64,000 nt of DNA, from NCBI GenBank assembly GCA_002480645.1, contig DLCN01000006.1, positions 261,491 to 325,490 of the forward strand. Direction: 5' to 3'. Under the pieces are notes generated by a model. It was not told where the DNA came from and made no database searches. It worked only from the letters and a program-made list of their open reading frames with translations. Below, one piece after another: positions 8,933 to 17,505 of this stretch. Both the position numbers and the translations under genes were made by a program. The DNA is from Balneolaceae bacterium UBA7797 (GTDB lineage: Bacteria; Bacteroidota; Rhodothermia; Balneolales; Balneolaceae). Position 1 is the first letter of the stretch. Each line of letters opens with the position of its first letter.

Positions 8933-9682
8933 TCACTCGTTGTGAAGATGATTGTAATCATCGATCAACTGTTGTAAAAACTGATCTGCATTTACTTCAA
9001 ATTTCCTGATACCGATCTTATTTTGTATGATATTCGCCGTTCGCTGAATCATTACGAACCACGTAGAATAATCGTATACCTTTTTAGAGCTCAGCACTTC
9101 TTTGATCGTACTTATGTCTTTGTCAGTTAGTTGTGCCGCCTCCGGATATTTAGCCTCAAAACCGGAGCCCAGTTCAGAATAGATCGTATCACGTAGTTTT
9201 ACGCTCTTCTTAGTTTTAATTACACAGGTCTTAGCTGCCCAGTCACCTAATCGCTGCCCTCTGCCATTTGATAGTACGGTAATAAACGCAATTAGTCCCA
9301 TCGACATAGTGATCTCGATCAACCTTAATAACCAGCGGATAAGATACTGACCCAATGTCGGGGGTTCACCATCAACTGAAACCACTTGTAGTCCGATCAG
9401 CCATTTTCCAAAGCTTTTCCCGTTCCATGTAGCTTCCATCACCAGGTGATAAAGAAAGGTGGGTATGGTATAAATAAGAACAGTTAGCCACATATAATCG
9501 GTAGTAAATGTGGGTTCGATCCAATCCATATCCTCAGCAATTCCAAACATCAGAGAAACCACAAAATAGTACCCTAACAAAATGATGCCGTCGAGCAAAA
9601 AAGCAATGATCCTGTCACCTACCTGAGCCGTGTTATAATAAAGCTTTACATGCTGGGTGGTTTCAATCCCGATTTGGTTCAT
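8933..9682 (-). CDS. RDD-family membrane protein
   Basis: A 249-residue protein with an RDD domain over about residues 15-155: four membrane segments, starting VGDRIIAFLLDGIIL (22-36) with the Arg and Asp that name the family. A soluble C-terminal tail of about 90 residues follows. RDD proteins often sit next to MoxR, DUF58 and SpoIIM genes, and some are ion-transport related. Here it is divergent from the SpoIIM-MoxR-DUF58 operon across a 95-base region that holds a large inverted repeat, which supports membership in that system. Confidence 0.85.
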   Translation of the reverse strand: MNQIGIETTQHVKLYYNTAQVGDRIIAFLLDGIILLGYYFVVSLMFGIAEDMDWIEPTFTTDYMWLTVLIYTIPTFLYHLVMEATWNGKSFGKWLIGLQVVSVDGEPPTLGQYLIRWLLRLIEITMSMGLIAFITVLSNGRGQRLGDWAAKTCVIKTKKSVKLRDTIYSELGSGFEAKYPEAAQLTDKDISTIKEVLSSKKVYDYSTWFVMIQRTANIIQNKIGIRKFEVNADQFLQQLIDDYNHLHNE

Positions 9683-9717
9683 ATTTGAGTTTGTAATTAA
9701 TGCCGAAAGAGTTACTA

Positions 9718-9752
9718 TTTCACTGAAGATACACGATTTATCTTCAGTGAAA
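9718..9752. promoter_or_regulatory. Perfect 14-bp-arm inverted repeat in divergent promoter region
   Basis: Arms at 9718-9731 and 9739-9752 are exact reverse complements (TTTCACTGAAGATA and TATCTTCAGTGAAA) around a 7-base loop. It sits 36 bases from the RDD start and 26 bases from the SpoIIM start. Neither side has a T-run after the second arm, so it is not an intrinsic terminator, and both flanking genes start here. An operator shared by the divergent genes, or a 5' UTR hairpin, is the best reading. Confidence 0.6.
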
Positions 9753-9777
9753 AAAAGAACATCAGTTAATTTTAACT

Positions 9778-10749
9778 ATGCGTGAGGTTACTTTCCTCAG
9801 AAAGAATGCCGAAAAGTGGAAAACATTTGAGGCACAACTAAAAAATCATACCAAAGAGAAAGCAGAAGATCTGGCTGAGCTGTACATTGAATTGAATAAT
9901 GATCTGGCTTATGCCCAAAGCTGTTATCCCGATACTAAAACTGCTCAATATCTAAATGATCTGAGTATTGTTGCACATAATGCGATCTACCGGAATAAGA
10001 AAGAGCGTTCCTCCCGGTTCATCACATTCTGGACCGAAGAAGTTCCTGAGATCTTCTCTTACCGGCTAAAAGAACTTACCGCAGCGATCCTTGTATTTCT
10101 GTTCTTTACTGCAGTTGGCGTACTCTCGCAGCAAGGAAACAACGATTTTGCCCGACTCATACTCGGTGATAGTTACGTAAACATGACCATCACCAACATT
10201 GAAGATGGGGATCCGCTTGCGGTCTATAAAGAACACACTCAAATGAATATGTTCTTCGCCATCACATTCAATAACATCAGGGTTTCTTTCATAAACTTTG
10301 TGATGGGTATTTTTACCGTATTTGGCACAGGATATATTTTGATGAAAAACGCCATTATGGTGGGTGTTTTTGTGAATTTCTTTGCTGGCTACGATCTGTT
10401 AAATGAGGCCATGCTGGTGATATTTATCCACGGGGCGCTGGAATTAAGTGCAATTACTATCTCTGCTGTAGCAGGATTTACCCTGGGTAACAGTTATTTA
10501 TTTCCGGGCACATTAAAACGTACCGAAGCTTTTGCCCGGGGCGCCAGAGAAGGCATTAAAATGCTTATCAGCCTGGTTCCGGTTTTCATAGCCGCAGGTT
10601 TTCTTGAATCGTTTGTAACACGATACACAGAAATGCCTTTGTTTTTGAGCCTGTTCATCATTTTCGGTTCATTCGCATTTATCATCGGGTATTACATCAT
10701 ACTGCCATTAAAAATAAACTTAGCACGAAATAAAGCAGCACATGTCTGA
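9778..10749 (+). CDS. SpoIIM-family (stage II sporulation protein M-like) membrane protein
   Basis: A 323-residue protein: a soluble helical N-terminus (1-95), then about six membrane segments. The conserved HGALELSA (about 221-228) and a following segment ending AGFLESFVT are typical of the SpoIIM family. In non-sporulating bacteria such genes lie in MoxR clusters and have no sporulation role; their function is unknown. It is the first gene of the operon and overlaps the next by 8 bases. The hairpin at 9718-9752 lies just upstream. Confidence 0.88.
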   Translation: MREVTFLRKNAEKWKTFEAQLKNHTKEKAEDLAELYIELNNDLAYAQSCYPDTKTAQYLNDLSIVAHNAIYRNKKERSSRFITFWTEEVPEIFSYRLKELTAAILVFLFFTAVGVLSQQGNNDFARLILGDSYVNMTITNIEDGDPLAVYKEHTQMNMFFAITFNNIRVSFINFVMGIFTVFGTGYILMKNAIMVGVFVNFFAGYDLLNEAMLVIFIHGALELSAITISAVAGFTLGNSYLFPGTLKRTEAFARGAREGIKMLISLVPVFIAAGFLESFVTRYTEMPLFLSLFIIFGSFAFIIGYYIILPLKINLARNKAAHV

Positions 10750-11575
10750 ATTTGTACACAAAAGATCCAGAGATATCGGGGACACACTTACTGATACATT
10801 CATTTACATTCGCGAAAATTTTAAAACGCTCGGTAAAGGCTTTCTCTTTTTTGTGATCCCATTATACATTATTCAATTCTTTCTACTTAAAGATTATCAG
10901 GCTCAGGCATTTTCCCAGATGTTTGATCCTACCAATACGATTAGTCCCGGTTCTATTTTCGGTTGGAAGTATTTCTTAGGTTTGTTCCTGTCAATTGCCT
11001 CCACGTCGATGATGACCGTAATTACCCTGAAACATATCAACCTGACTTCCAGATCCGAAGAGCCTTCCTTGGGTAACCTTTCGGAAGGAGCCATACCGAA
11101 TATGTTCCGGTTTATTTGGTTGTACACACTCGTCAGTCTGGCTTCAGGATTTTCCATGCTGTTATTTATTATCCCGGGTATTTTTATGGCGGTTAAACTC
11201 AGTCTCTCTTTCAGTGCACTGATCATAGAAGACAATTCGATCAGTGAGGCCATCAGCCGTTCCTGGGAACTGACCAAAGACCACTGGTGGGTCACTTTTG
11301 CTCTGCTTATCATCATGTATATCATTTCTTTCATGGTCTCCTATTCCGTACTGATCCCGACTATTATATTGTCAGCATTCACAGCAGAATCGGGATTAGC
11401 TACAGACAGCACTTTTTGGACTTCTATCTACACGATAATTAATGCCGTTTTCACAGCAGTATCTGCCCTCACCTATTCGGTAATGTTAATTGCTACTTCT
11501 CTGCATCTATACAATCTGGCAGAACGAAAAGAAGGCGGCTCATTACGTTCCAGAATTGAGGGGCTGGTGGACTGA
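10742..11575 (+). CDS. Polytopic membrane protein, UPF0259/GPDPase-membrane-domain-like
   Basis: A 277-residue protein with about six membrane segments (near residues 32-50, 78-100, 125-155, 180-205, 215-235 and 240-260). The motif ISEAISRSWELTKDHWW (about 164-180) before the fourth segment is characteristic of the YciC/DUF975/glycerophosphodiesterase-membrane-domain group, whose function is undefined. It overlaps the SpoIIM gene by 8 bases and is followed directly by the DUF4129 gene, so it is part of the same translationally coupled operon. Confidence 0.8.
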   Translation: MSEFVHKRSRDIGDTLTDTFIYIRENFKTLGKGFLFFVIPLYIIQFFLLKDYQAQAFSQMFDPTNTISPGSIFGWKYFLGLFLSIASTSMMTVITLKHINLTSRSEEPSLGNLSEGAIPNMFRFIWLYTLVSLASGFSMLLFIIPGIFMAVKLSLSFSALIIEDNSISEAISRSWELTKDHWWVTFALLIIMYIISFMVSYSVLIPTIILSAFTAESGLATDSTFWTSIYTIINAVFTAVSALTYSVMLIATSLHLYNLAERKEGGSLRSRIEGLVD

Positions 11576-11576
11576 G

Positions 11577-12320
11577 TTGATACCCAGAGTTCTTATAGCG
11601 GTTTTTGTTGTATTAGTACTATCTGCATTGATTCCAAATGACAGCATTCTATTACATGCTCAGGATTCGCTTGCGGTGCAGATCGATACTTCTGATTCGC
11701 TTCAACTTCGTGTGCCGGATGCATCAGCCTTAGATAAATATTCCAACGACCCTGATTTTGCTTACAATAATGATGCCCCCAAAAACACAACTTCAATAGT
11801 GAGTCGTATTCTCGGGTATGTTTTTGCCTGGTTAGGATTTATTCTTGGTACACCCCTTGGTAATTTTATTATGAAAGCCATCTTTGTAGGTGCGATCATC
11901 GGGCTTATCATAGTAATTCTGAATCAGATTACCGGTGGAGAGTTGGTTAGTATTGTTACCCGGAGAAGATCAAATAAGGGAACTCAGATCAATATAGAAA
12001 AAGAAGAGCTCGATGAACTGGATCTGGAGGAGATGATAAAGACAGCCGTTATTAATTCTGATTATCATGCCGCCACGCGTTATACGTATTTGCTCGCCCT
12101 CAGAAACCTGGCTGATCGAGGATTTATAAAATGGAGTATTGAAAAAACAAATCTGGATTATGAACGGGAAATTGGATCTGGTCCCATTCTTAATCCCTTT
12201 CGAAAATTAACACTGTATTATTCTTATGTGGAATATGGAGATTTCAGTATCGATAAATATGGTTATGAGGACGTAAAGGCATTCTATACCAAATTACAGC
12301 GGGAGGTAACCGGTGAATAG
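11577..12320 (+). CDS. DUF4129 domain membrane protein of the MoxR operon
   Basis: The frame is open from 11490, but its first 29 codons overlap the preceding gene and look like its shadow. I place the start at TTG 11577, giving 247 residues and an N-terminal hydrophobic segment (2 to about 20), with GAGGGG about 14 bases upstream. A second membrane segment lies at about 85-115. The C-terminal cytosolic part (about 150-247) has the DUF4129 pattern: ATRYTYLLALRNLADRGFI then TNLDYEREI. DUF4129 proteins accompany MoxR ATPases and DUF58 proteins in many phyla. It overlaps the next gene by 8 bases. Confidence 0.8.
   Translation: MIPRVLIAVFVVLVLSALIPNDSILLHAQDSLAVQIDTSDSLQLRVPDASALDKYSNDPDFAYNNDAPKNTTSIVSRILGYVFAWLGFILGTPLGNFIMKAIFVGAIIGLIIVILNQITGGELVSIVTRRRSNKGTQINIEKEELDELDLEEMIKTAVINSDYHAATRYTYLLALRNLADRGFIKWSIEKTNLDYEREIGSGPILNPFRKLTLYYSYVEYGDFSIDKYGYEDVKAFYTKLQREVTGE
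12301..12306 (+). promoter_or_regulatory. Shine-Dalgarno deciding the GTG start of the DUF4350 gene
   Basis: GGGAGG lies 6 bases before GTG 12313, inside the end of the DUF4129 gene. It supports the GTG as the true start and a coupled read-through from the upstream gene. Confidence 0.7.
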
Positions 12321-13521
12321 AGCCGAAGGCAAATATATCATTATGTTGATCGTGATCACTCTGGTTGGGGTGATCTATAGTATGTATCAGCCAAAGCCTA
12401 TCGACTGGAGTGAAGGATATTCCAATTCAGAAAAGAAACCATTCGGAGCTTATATCCTTTTTGATCTGTTGGATGATGCCTTCCCCGAGTCTGAGATCGC
12501 AGTTACCAATGAATCTATTTTTGAAGGTATACCTGAATACGATATACAGAACTCAATCTTCATCTCTCCTTCTTTTTCAATTGATGATTTTGAAACCGAT
12601 ATTTTAATCGATTATCTGTCCTATGGGGATGTATTGTTTATTGCCTCCCGGGAGATTAGTGGTCCATTAGCCGATACCTTAGGCATTAGAATGATGCCAT
12701 CCGCTCCACAGATCAATACCACCGCTAATTCTTTGGATTCACTTATTTCGAGCGGAGTAAATTTTACAAACGCACATATCCGGAAAGAAGATGACTGGTT
12801 ATTTCCCTCTACCCTTACAGGAGCCTACTTTCTCGAATTTGACACCACCCGAACTGAAATTCTTGGTTATTCAGATACGGAAAAGAAAGAAGTGAATTTT
12901 ATTCGGATCAAAACTGACTCCAGCTACGTGTATCTGCACTCTAATCCCATGTTGTTTGGTAATTATTATTTACGGGATCCGGATTATTACCAGTATGCAT
13001 TCAGTGCACTTTCTTATTTACCCGATTATCCTGTGGTTTGGGATGAATACTATAAGCCGGGTCGTATCTCCATCAGCTCGCCCATGCAATATGTGGTTTC
13101 GAAACCGAATTTAAAATATGCCTGGATACTAACTCTGTGTGGCATCATCCTGTATCTGGTGATCAATAGTAAACGCGTTCAGAAAGTGATCCCGGAGATC
13201 AAACCTATCCGGAATACCAGTATTAAATTCACCGAGACCATTGCTAATATGTATCTGAATAATGGTACACATAAAGATATTCTGGAGAAAAAGGTCACCT
13301 TTCTTTTCGATTACATCCGTACAAATTTACATATTCAGATCGCAGATGCCGACAATGCAGATCATGAAACGATCGCTGCAAGATCAGGTATTCCTGAATC
13401 TGAAATTCAGAACCTGTTTACTGCTATCCGTACCATGCTCGCTAAAACTGAGATCTCAAATTCAGAATTGGTTCAGATCAACCAAAAAATTGACAACTTC
13501 TATAAACAATCACAACGATGA
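12313..13521 (+). CDS. DUF4350 domain protein of the MoxR operon
   Basis: A 402-residue protein starting at GTG with a good ribosome site. A membrane segment lies at about 9-24, then a soluble domain resembling a DUF4350/Rossmann-like fold with the opening signature KPFGAYILFDLLDD (about 42-55), a second membrane segment near 275-292 and a helical cytosolic tail. Predicted topology leaves the large middle domain outside the membrane. DUF4350 genes are recurrent members of MoxR/DUF58 clusters; in mycobacteria the same families occur around moxR2 (from memory). The stop overlaps the MoxR start in ATGA. Confidence 0.82.
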   Translation: MNRAEGKYIIMLIVITLVGVIYSMYQPKPIDWSEGYSNSEKKPFGAYILFDLLDDAFPESEIAVTNESIFEGIPEYDIQNSIFISPSFSIDDFETDILIDYLSYGDVLFIASREISGPLADTLGIRMMPSAPQINTTANSLDSLISSGVNFTNAHIRKEDDWLFPSTLTGAYFLEFDTTRTEILGYSDTEKKEVNFIRIKTDSSYVYLHSNPMLFGNYYLRDPDYYQYAFSALSYLPDYPVVWDEYYKPGRISISSPMQYVVSKPNLKYAWILTLCGIILYLVINSKRVQKVIPEIKPIRNTSIKFTETIANMYLNNGTHKDILEKKVTFLFDYIRTNLHIQIADADNADHETIAARSGIPESEIQNLFTAIRTMLAKTEISNSELVQINQKIDNFYKQSQR

Positions 13522-14540
13522 GTGACATACCAAATACTGACCTTCCGCAGGAAGAACCATCATCACAGGAAGTACCATTCAAAAACCGAATCGATCTGAG
13601 TGGAGTGCAAACTCTTGTAGGAAAGATCCGAGCAGAGATAAGAAAAGTGATCGTTGGTCAGGATGAGATGATCGATCTGCTGATCTGTGGATTACTTGCA
13701 GACGGTCATGTGCTTGTGGAAGGTGTTCCCGGTGTAGCAAAGACGCTTACCGTCCGATTACTTGCCAAAACATTGGATACCAACTTCTCCCGCATTCAAT
13801 TCACACCTGACCTTATGCCGGCTGACATCATTGGTACCAGTGTTTTCAATTCAAAAACCGCTGATTTCGAATTCAAAAAAGGACCGGTATTTTCTAATCT
13901 GGTGCTTATCGATGAGATAAACCGGTCTCCGGCAAAAACTCAATCTGCTTTATTTGAAGTGATGCAGGAGCGACAAATAACCGTTGATGGTGTCTCCCAT
14001 GTAATGCAACGTCCATTTTTGGTTATCGCGACTCAAAACCCGATCGAACATGAAGGTACCTACCGCTTACCGGAAGCTCAGTTAGATCGCTTCCTTTTTA
14101 AAGTGGATGTGGGTTATCCTGAGTTGGACGATGAAGTAGCTATTTTAGAAGGAGCTTATCAACGAAAGACCGATTCTGATATCGCATCAGTAAATGCTGT
14201 AGTAACAGCAGAAGAACTGAACAGCCAGAAAGAACGCGTTAGTGAAGTGCATGTTGAAAAAGAATTGATGCAATACATTGCGCGAATTGTAAATGAAACC
14301 CGGAATTCAAGTTCTATCTTAATTGGAGCCTCTCCAAGGGCTTCCGTTTATCTGATGAGAGCAGCACAGGCATGGGCAGCTATGAAAGGCAGGGATTTTA
14401 TCACTCCGGAAGATGTAAAAGAAATTATCGCCCCGTCACTTCGCCACAGAATCACCTTAACGCCCGAAAGAGAAATGGAAGGTGTTTTACCTGATACCAT
14501 TCTTAAACAACTAGCCGACAAAGTGGAAGTACCCAGATAG
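13518..14540 (+). CDS. MoxR-family AAA+ ATPase
   Basis: A 340-residue AAA+ protein of the MoxR type. Walker A is GVPGVAKT (69-76), Walker B LVLIDE (128-133), and ATQNPIEHEGTY (about 172-183) contains sensor 1. The C-terminal lid domain follows. MoxR proteins are chaperone-like remodellers that work with VWA or DUF58 partners to mature or activate protein complexes. It overlaps the DUF4350 gene by 4 bases and the DUF58 gene by 1 base, so stoichiometric coupling with both is likely. The target complex is unknown; the membrane proteins in the operon suggest an envelope substrate. Confidence 0.95.
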   Translation: MSDIPNTDLPQEEPSSQEVPFKNRIDLSGVQTLVGKIRAEIRKVIVGQDEMIDLLICGLLADGHVLVEGVPGVAKTLTVRLLAKTLDTNFSRIQFTPDLMPADIIGTSVFNSKTADFEFKKGPVFSNLVLIDEINRSPAKTQSALFEVMQERQITVDGVSHVMQRPFLVIATQNPIEHEGTYRLPEAQLDRFLFKVDVGYPELDDEVAILEGAYQRKTDSDIASVNAVVTAEELNSQKERVSEVHVEKELMQYIARIVNETRNSSSILIGASPRASVYLMRAAQAWAAMKGRDFITPEDVKEIIAPSLRHRITLTPEREMEGVLPDTILKQLADKVEVPR

Positions 14541-15871
14541 TGAACTTTTTTAGAAGCATATTTCTCAGGGTACGTTTTTTTGTAGTGCTTGCCATTATCG
14601 TGGCTACGTACATCACCGGTTTTTTTAATCCGGGATTGGAGGTTGCGGGCCATGTTCTACTTCTGGTTTTTCTGGTAACCACCATTGCAGACCTGTTGTT
14701 ACTGTTTAGCAGAAGTAACGCGATCGAAGCGAAGAGAACTACTCCAAAGCGTTTTTCTAACGGGGATGCGAATAAAGTTCATATAGAGTGTACCTCCGAT
14801 TATCCTTTTCAGGTTTCTGTATCTTTGATCGATGAGATTCCGGATCAGTTTCAGATCAGGGATTTTTTAATCACTCATACTTTTAAAAAACAGGGGAAGG
14901 AAAGCTTCAGCTATGAGCTTACTCCTACATCCAGAGGCGAATATCATTTCGGTAATATCAATATACTTGTTCACTCAAGAATAGGTTTTGTCTCACGAAA
15001 AGTAGTGATACACCAACCCGATATGGTGCCTGTTTATCCGTCATTCATACAAATGCGTAAGTTTGAAATGTACGCCATGAGTAACCGCCTCACTGATATT
15101 GGTGTTAAAAAGATCAGACGTCTGGGGCATACCATGGAATTTGATCAGATCAAAGAGTATGTGCGCGGCGACGATATACGATCTATCAACTGGAAGGCAA
15201 CCGCCCGGTCACAGCAACTCATGGTCAATCAATATCAGGATGAACGATCTCAGCAGATCATTAATGTCATCGATATTGGCCGTGTTATGAAACTACCATT
15301 CGACGGACTAACCTTGCTTGAGTATGCTATTAATACAAGCCTGGTTATATCTAATATTGCATTACTGAAAGAAGATAAAGCAGGCGTATTCACTTTCTCC
15401 AACAAGGATTCACTGATCATTAAACCGGAGAAAAAACGAACTCATATTCGCAGAATTCAGGAAGGCTTGTATAACATCGATACCAATTTCATGGAATCGG
15501 ATTATGAACGATTAATGCTGAATCTTAGAACACACCTGAATCAGCGTTCATTGGTATTGTTGTACACAAATTTCGAAACAATATCGTCTATGGAGCGGCA
15601 ACTCCCTTATCTGCAGAGAATTGCTCGCGACCACCTGCTTGTTGCCATCTTTTTTGAGAATACCGAGCTGACTTCACTGATTCAAAATGATGCCGAAAAT
15701 GTGGATGATGTGTATGTTAAAACAGTAGCGGAAAAATTTGGGTTTGAGAAAAAGCAGATCGTTAAAACATTGAACAGATATGGTATTCAAACCATTTTAA
15801 CCCCGCCTAAAGAACTTTCCATAAATGCCATTAACAAATATCTGGAAATGAAATCACGTGGTATGATCTAA
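14540..15871 (+). CDS. DUF58 (VWA-like) partner protein of MoxR
   Basis: A 443-residue protein starting at GTG overlapping the moxR-like stop (TAGTG). Two N-terminal membrane segments (about 8-27 and 32-52) are followed by a soluble region. The DUF58 core is REYVRGDDIRSINWKATAR-like: here EYVRGDDIRSINWKATARS at about 208-226. A VWA-like fold follows, with VIDIGRVM in place of a full DxSxS metal site. DUF58 proteins are the standard MoxR partners. It is the last gene of the operon; 60 bases without a clear terminator separate it from the VOC gene. Confidence 0.92.
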   Translation: MNFFRSIFLRVRFFVVLAIIVATYITGFFNPGLEVAGHVLLLVFLVTTIADLLLLFSRSNAIEAKRTTPKRFSNGDANKVHIECTSDYPFQVSVSLIDEIPDQFQIRDFLITHTFKKQGKESFSYELTPTSRGEYHFGNINILVHSRIGFVSRKVVIHQPDMVPVYPSFIQMRKFEMYAMSNRLTDIGVKKIRRLGHTMEFDQIKEYVRGDDIRSINWKATARSQQLMVNQYQDERSQQIINVIDIGRVMKLPFDGLTLLEYAINTSLVISNIALLKEDKAGVFTFSNKDSLIIKPEKKRTHIRRIQEGLYNIDTNFMESDYERLMLNLRTHLNQRSLVLLYTNFETISSMERQLPYLQRIARDHLLVAIFFENTELTSLIQNDAENVDDVYVKTVAEKFGFEKKQIVKTLNRYGIQTILTPPKELSINAINKYLEMKSRGMI

Positions 15872-15931
15872 ACTATTTTGATTACCTGTTATTGACCGAA
15901 ACTCCATAAACCAGATTCAAATTATTTCGAC

Positions 15932-16459
15932 ATGAAGACATTAAGTACATTTTTATTACTGTTTCTGCTAATCTTACCATGCGCCATCCAAGCTCAGGAG
16001 AATGCTTTTAGCGGAGAATATTCGAGTCCTGTGATTACGTTTGCGATCGTCGCCTACGACTTTAATGAAACCCTCGATTTTTATACACAGATTCTGGGAA
16101 TGCAAAAGGTAGATGAATTTTCCATTGATGAAGCTTTCGGGAAGCGTTCCGGTCTCTCAAATGGAGTACCTTTCGACGTAACAGTATTACGACTCACAGA
16201 CGATCCAAATTCATCCCAGATAAAAATAACCAGCTTTGAAAATCCGGATGAACTCACTAAATCTGAATTCATTCAGGATAACGTAGGGGTTCAATACCTT
16301 ACTATTCTGGTAAAAAGCATGAAGCCTTTTATTGATCGTATTGATGAATATGGCATTGAATACAGAGGGGAAACCCCTACCCCACTTGGTAATGGTCGTC
16401 AGTTTGTACTCATTCAGGATCCCAACGGTTTATTTATTGAATTGATCGGACCGGAGTAA
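15932..16459 (+). CDS. Exported VOC (glyoxalase/bleomycin-resistance fold) protein
   Basis: A 175-residue protein with a signal peptide (1 to about 21, ending IQAQE) and one vicinal-oxygen-chelate module pair: the opening ITFAIVAYDFNETLDFY (about 35-51) and the closing FVLIQDPNGLFIEL (about 159-172) with the typical terminal Glu ligand. VOC proteins use a divalent metal for isomerase, lyase or dioxygenase chemistry, or bind ligands. The substrate is unknown. Export is unusual for this fold. It stands alone between the MoxR operon and the PEGA-like gene. Confidence 0.8.
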   Translation: MKTLSTFLLLFLLILPCAIQAQENAFSGEYSSPVITFAIVAYDFNETLDFYTQILGMQKVDEFSIDEAFGKRSGLSNGVPFDVTVLRLTDDPNSSQIKITSFENPDELTKSEFIQDNVGVQYLTILVKSMKPFIDRIDEYGIEYRGETPTPLGNGRQFVLIQDPNGLFIELIGPE

Positions 16460-16539
16460 GCTGTTCTTAATAATTTAAAATTTCTCTACTCTTAGAGTGC
16501 AAGTATTATTATACTTATACTCATTATTATCTTTATTAT

Positions 16540-17505
16540 ATGATTAAATATTTACTCACTTTTTCCATTATTCTGCTATTGTTTAATACATCGTATTCTC
16601 AGGATTCGGGATATTTGAGAATAGACTCGAATTTGGATGATTTTTATGTTGTCGTTGATGGTAATTACAACAATGAATTCCACCTCAGCTCCGGGGATTC
16701 AATCCAATTGGAGACCGGTATCCATCAAATAAGTATGATTGCGGAAAAAATTAACGATAACGTGTTCAATGTTACGATTAATCCCGGAGAAACTACTACC
16801 AGGTTTAAGAATTTTCATATATCAAGATTTTTTAAAGCAACAAGTAGTTCCTACCCTAGATTTAAATGGAATGCGAATCTAATCGTAATGAGTGATAAGA
16901 ATGCCGACATTTTTGTAGATGACACATATGTTGGTACCGGCCTCCAGGGATTGTTGTTGGATAAAGGTAATTATTCAATTTCAGTTAAGAGTGATTCCTA
17001 CGAAAAAACAATAACCTACTCCAATTATGATAAAAATTTAAATGTCTTAAACCTGCATACTCTTCCTACTAAGAAAAAAGCCTATGCTTATTCACTAATT
17101 CCCGGAGCAAGTCAATTTTACAAACAGGATTATTTAAAAGGAGTTATTTTTTCCGTTGGTTTTTCCGCGCTGTTGGTTACTTCAATTAGTTATAACCACA
17201 AGCTAAATCAGGCAAACAAAGATTCTGAACAGTTATTGCAAAATTACAGAACTGCAACAGATGTCAGCCTGATTAATCAGTACGCAAGTGAATTGGAAAA
17301 ACGTATGGGTGATTCCCAGACGTACGCGGACAATACTAATATGGCTATGATAGCAACCGGAGGCTTTTATCTGCTAAATATTCTGGACGCCGTTTTACTA
17401 CAACCAAGAAGAGGGTATTATAAAGGGTGGGATATCGATCCATTTATTGATTACGAAGCAACAGAGGGACGATTATACGGGATTAAAATTTCAAAGGATC
17501 TATGA
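16540..17505 (+). CDS. Exported PEGA-like protein with DUF5683-type membrane region
   Basis: A 321-residue protein. A signal peptide (1 to about 20, ending NTSYSQ) is followed by two PEGA-like beta modules: GYLRIDSNLDDFYVVVDG (about 24-41) and a second near 124-165 with ADIFVDDTYVGTG. A C-terminal region begins AYSLIPGASQFYKQDYLKG (about 183-201), the DUF5683 type seen in Bacteroidota, followed by a membrane segment, a short coiled stretch and another hydrophobic segment. The gene overlaps the following lipoprotein gene in ATGATG, so the two are a unit. Base use is visibly AT-richer than in neighbouring genes, which hints at transfer or low expression. Function unknown. Confidence 0.75.
   Translation: MIKYLLTFSIILLLFNTSYSQDSGYLRIDSNLDDFYVVVDGNYNNEFHLSSGDSIQLETGIHQISMIAEKINDNVFNVTINPGETTTRFKNFHISRFFKATSSSYPRFKWNANLIVMSDKNADIFVDDTYVGTGLQGLLLDKGNYSISVKSDSYEKTITYSNYDKNLNVLNLHTLPTKKKAYAYSLIPGASQFYKQDYLKGVIFSVGFSALLVTSISYNHKLNQANKDSEQLLQNYRTATDVSLINQYASELEKRMGDSQTYADNTNMAMIATGGFYLLNILDAVLLQPRRGYYKGWDIDPFIDYEATEGRLYGIKISKDL

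Noticed and set aside
9718..9752. Hairpin as intrinsic terminator
   Set aside because: No T-run follows the second arm on either strand and both neighbouring genes start here, so no transcript ends at this place.
10903..11334. 143-codon open frame antisense to the polytopic membrane gene
   Set aside because: Shadow of a membrane-protein gene that has family motifs and operon context.
11490..11576. Upstream extension of the DUF4129 gene
   Set aside because: These 29 codons overlap the preceding gene and give no signal-like sequence; a TTG at 11577 yields a normal membrane start.
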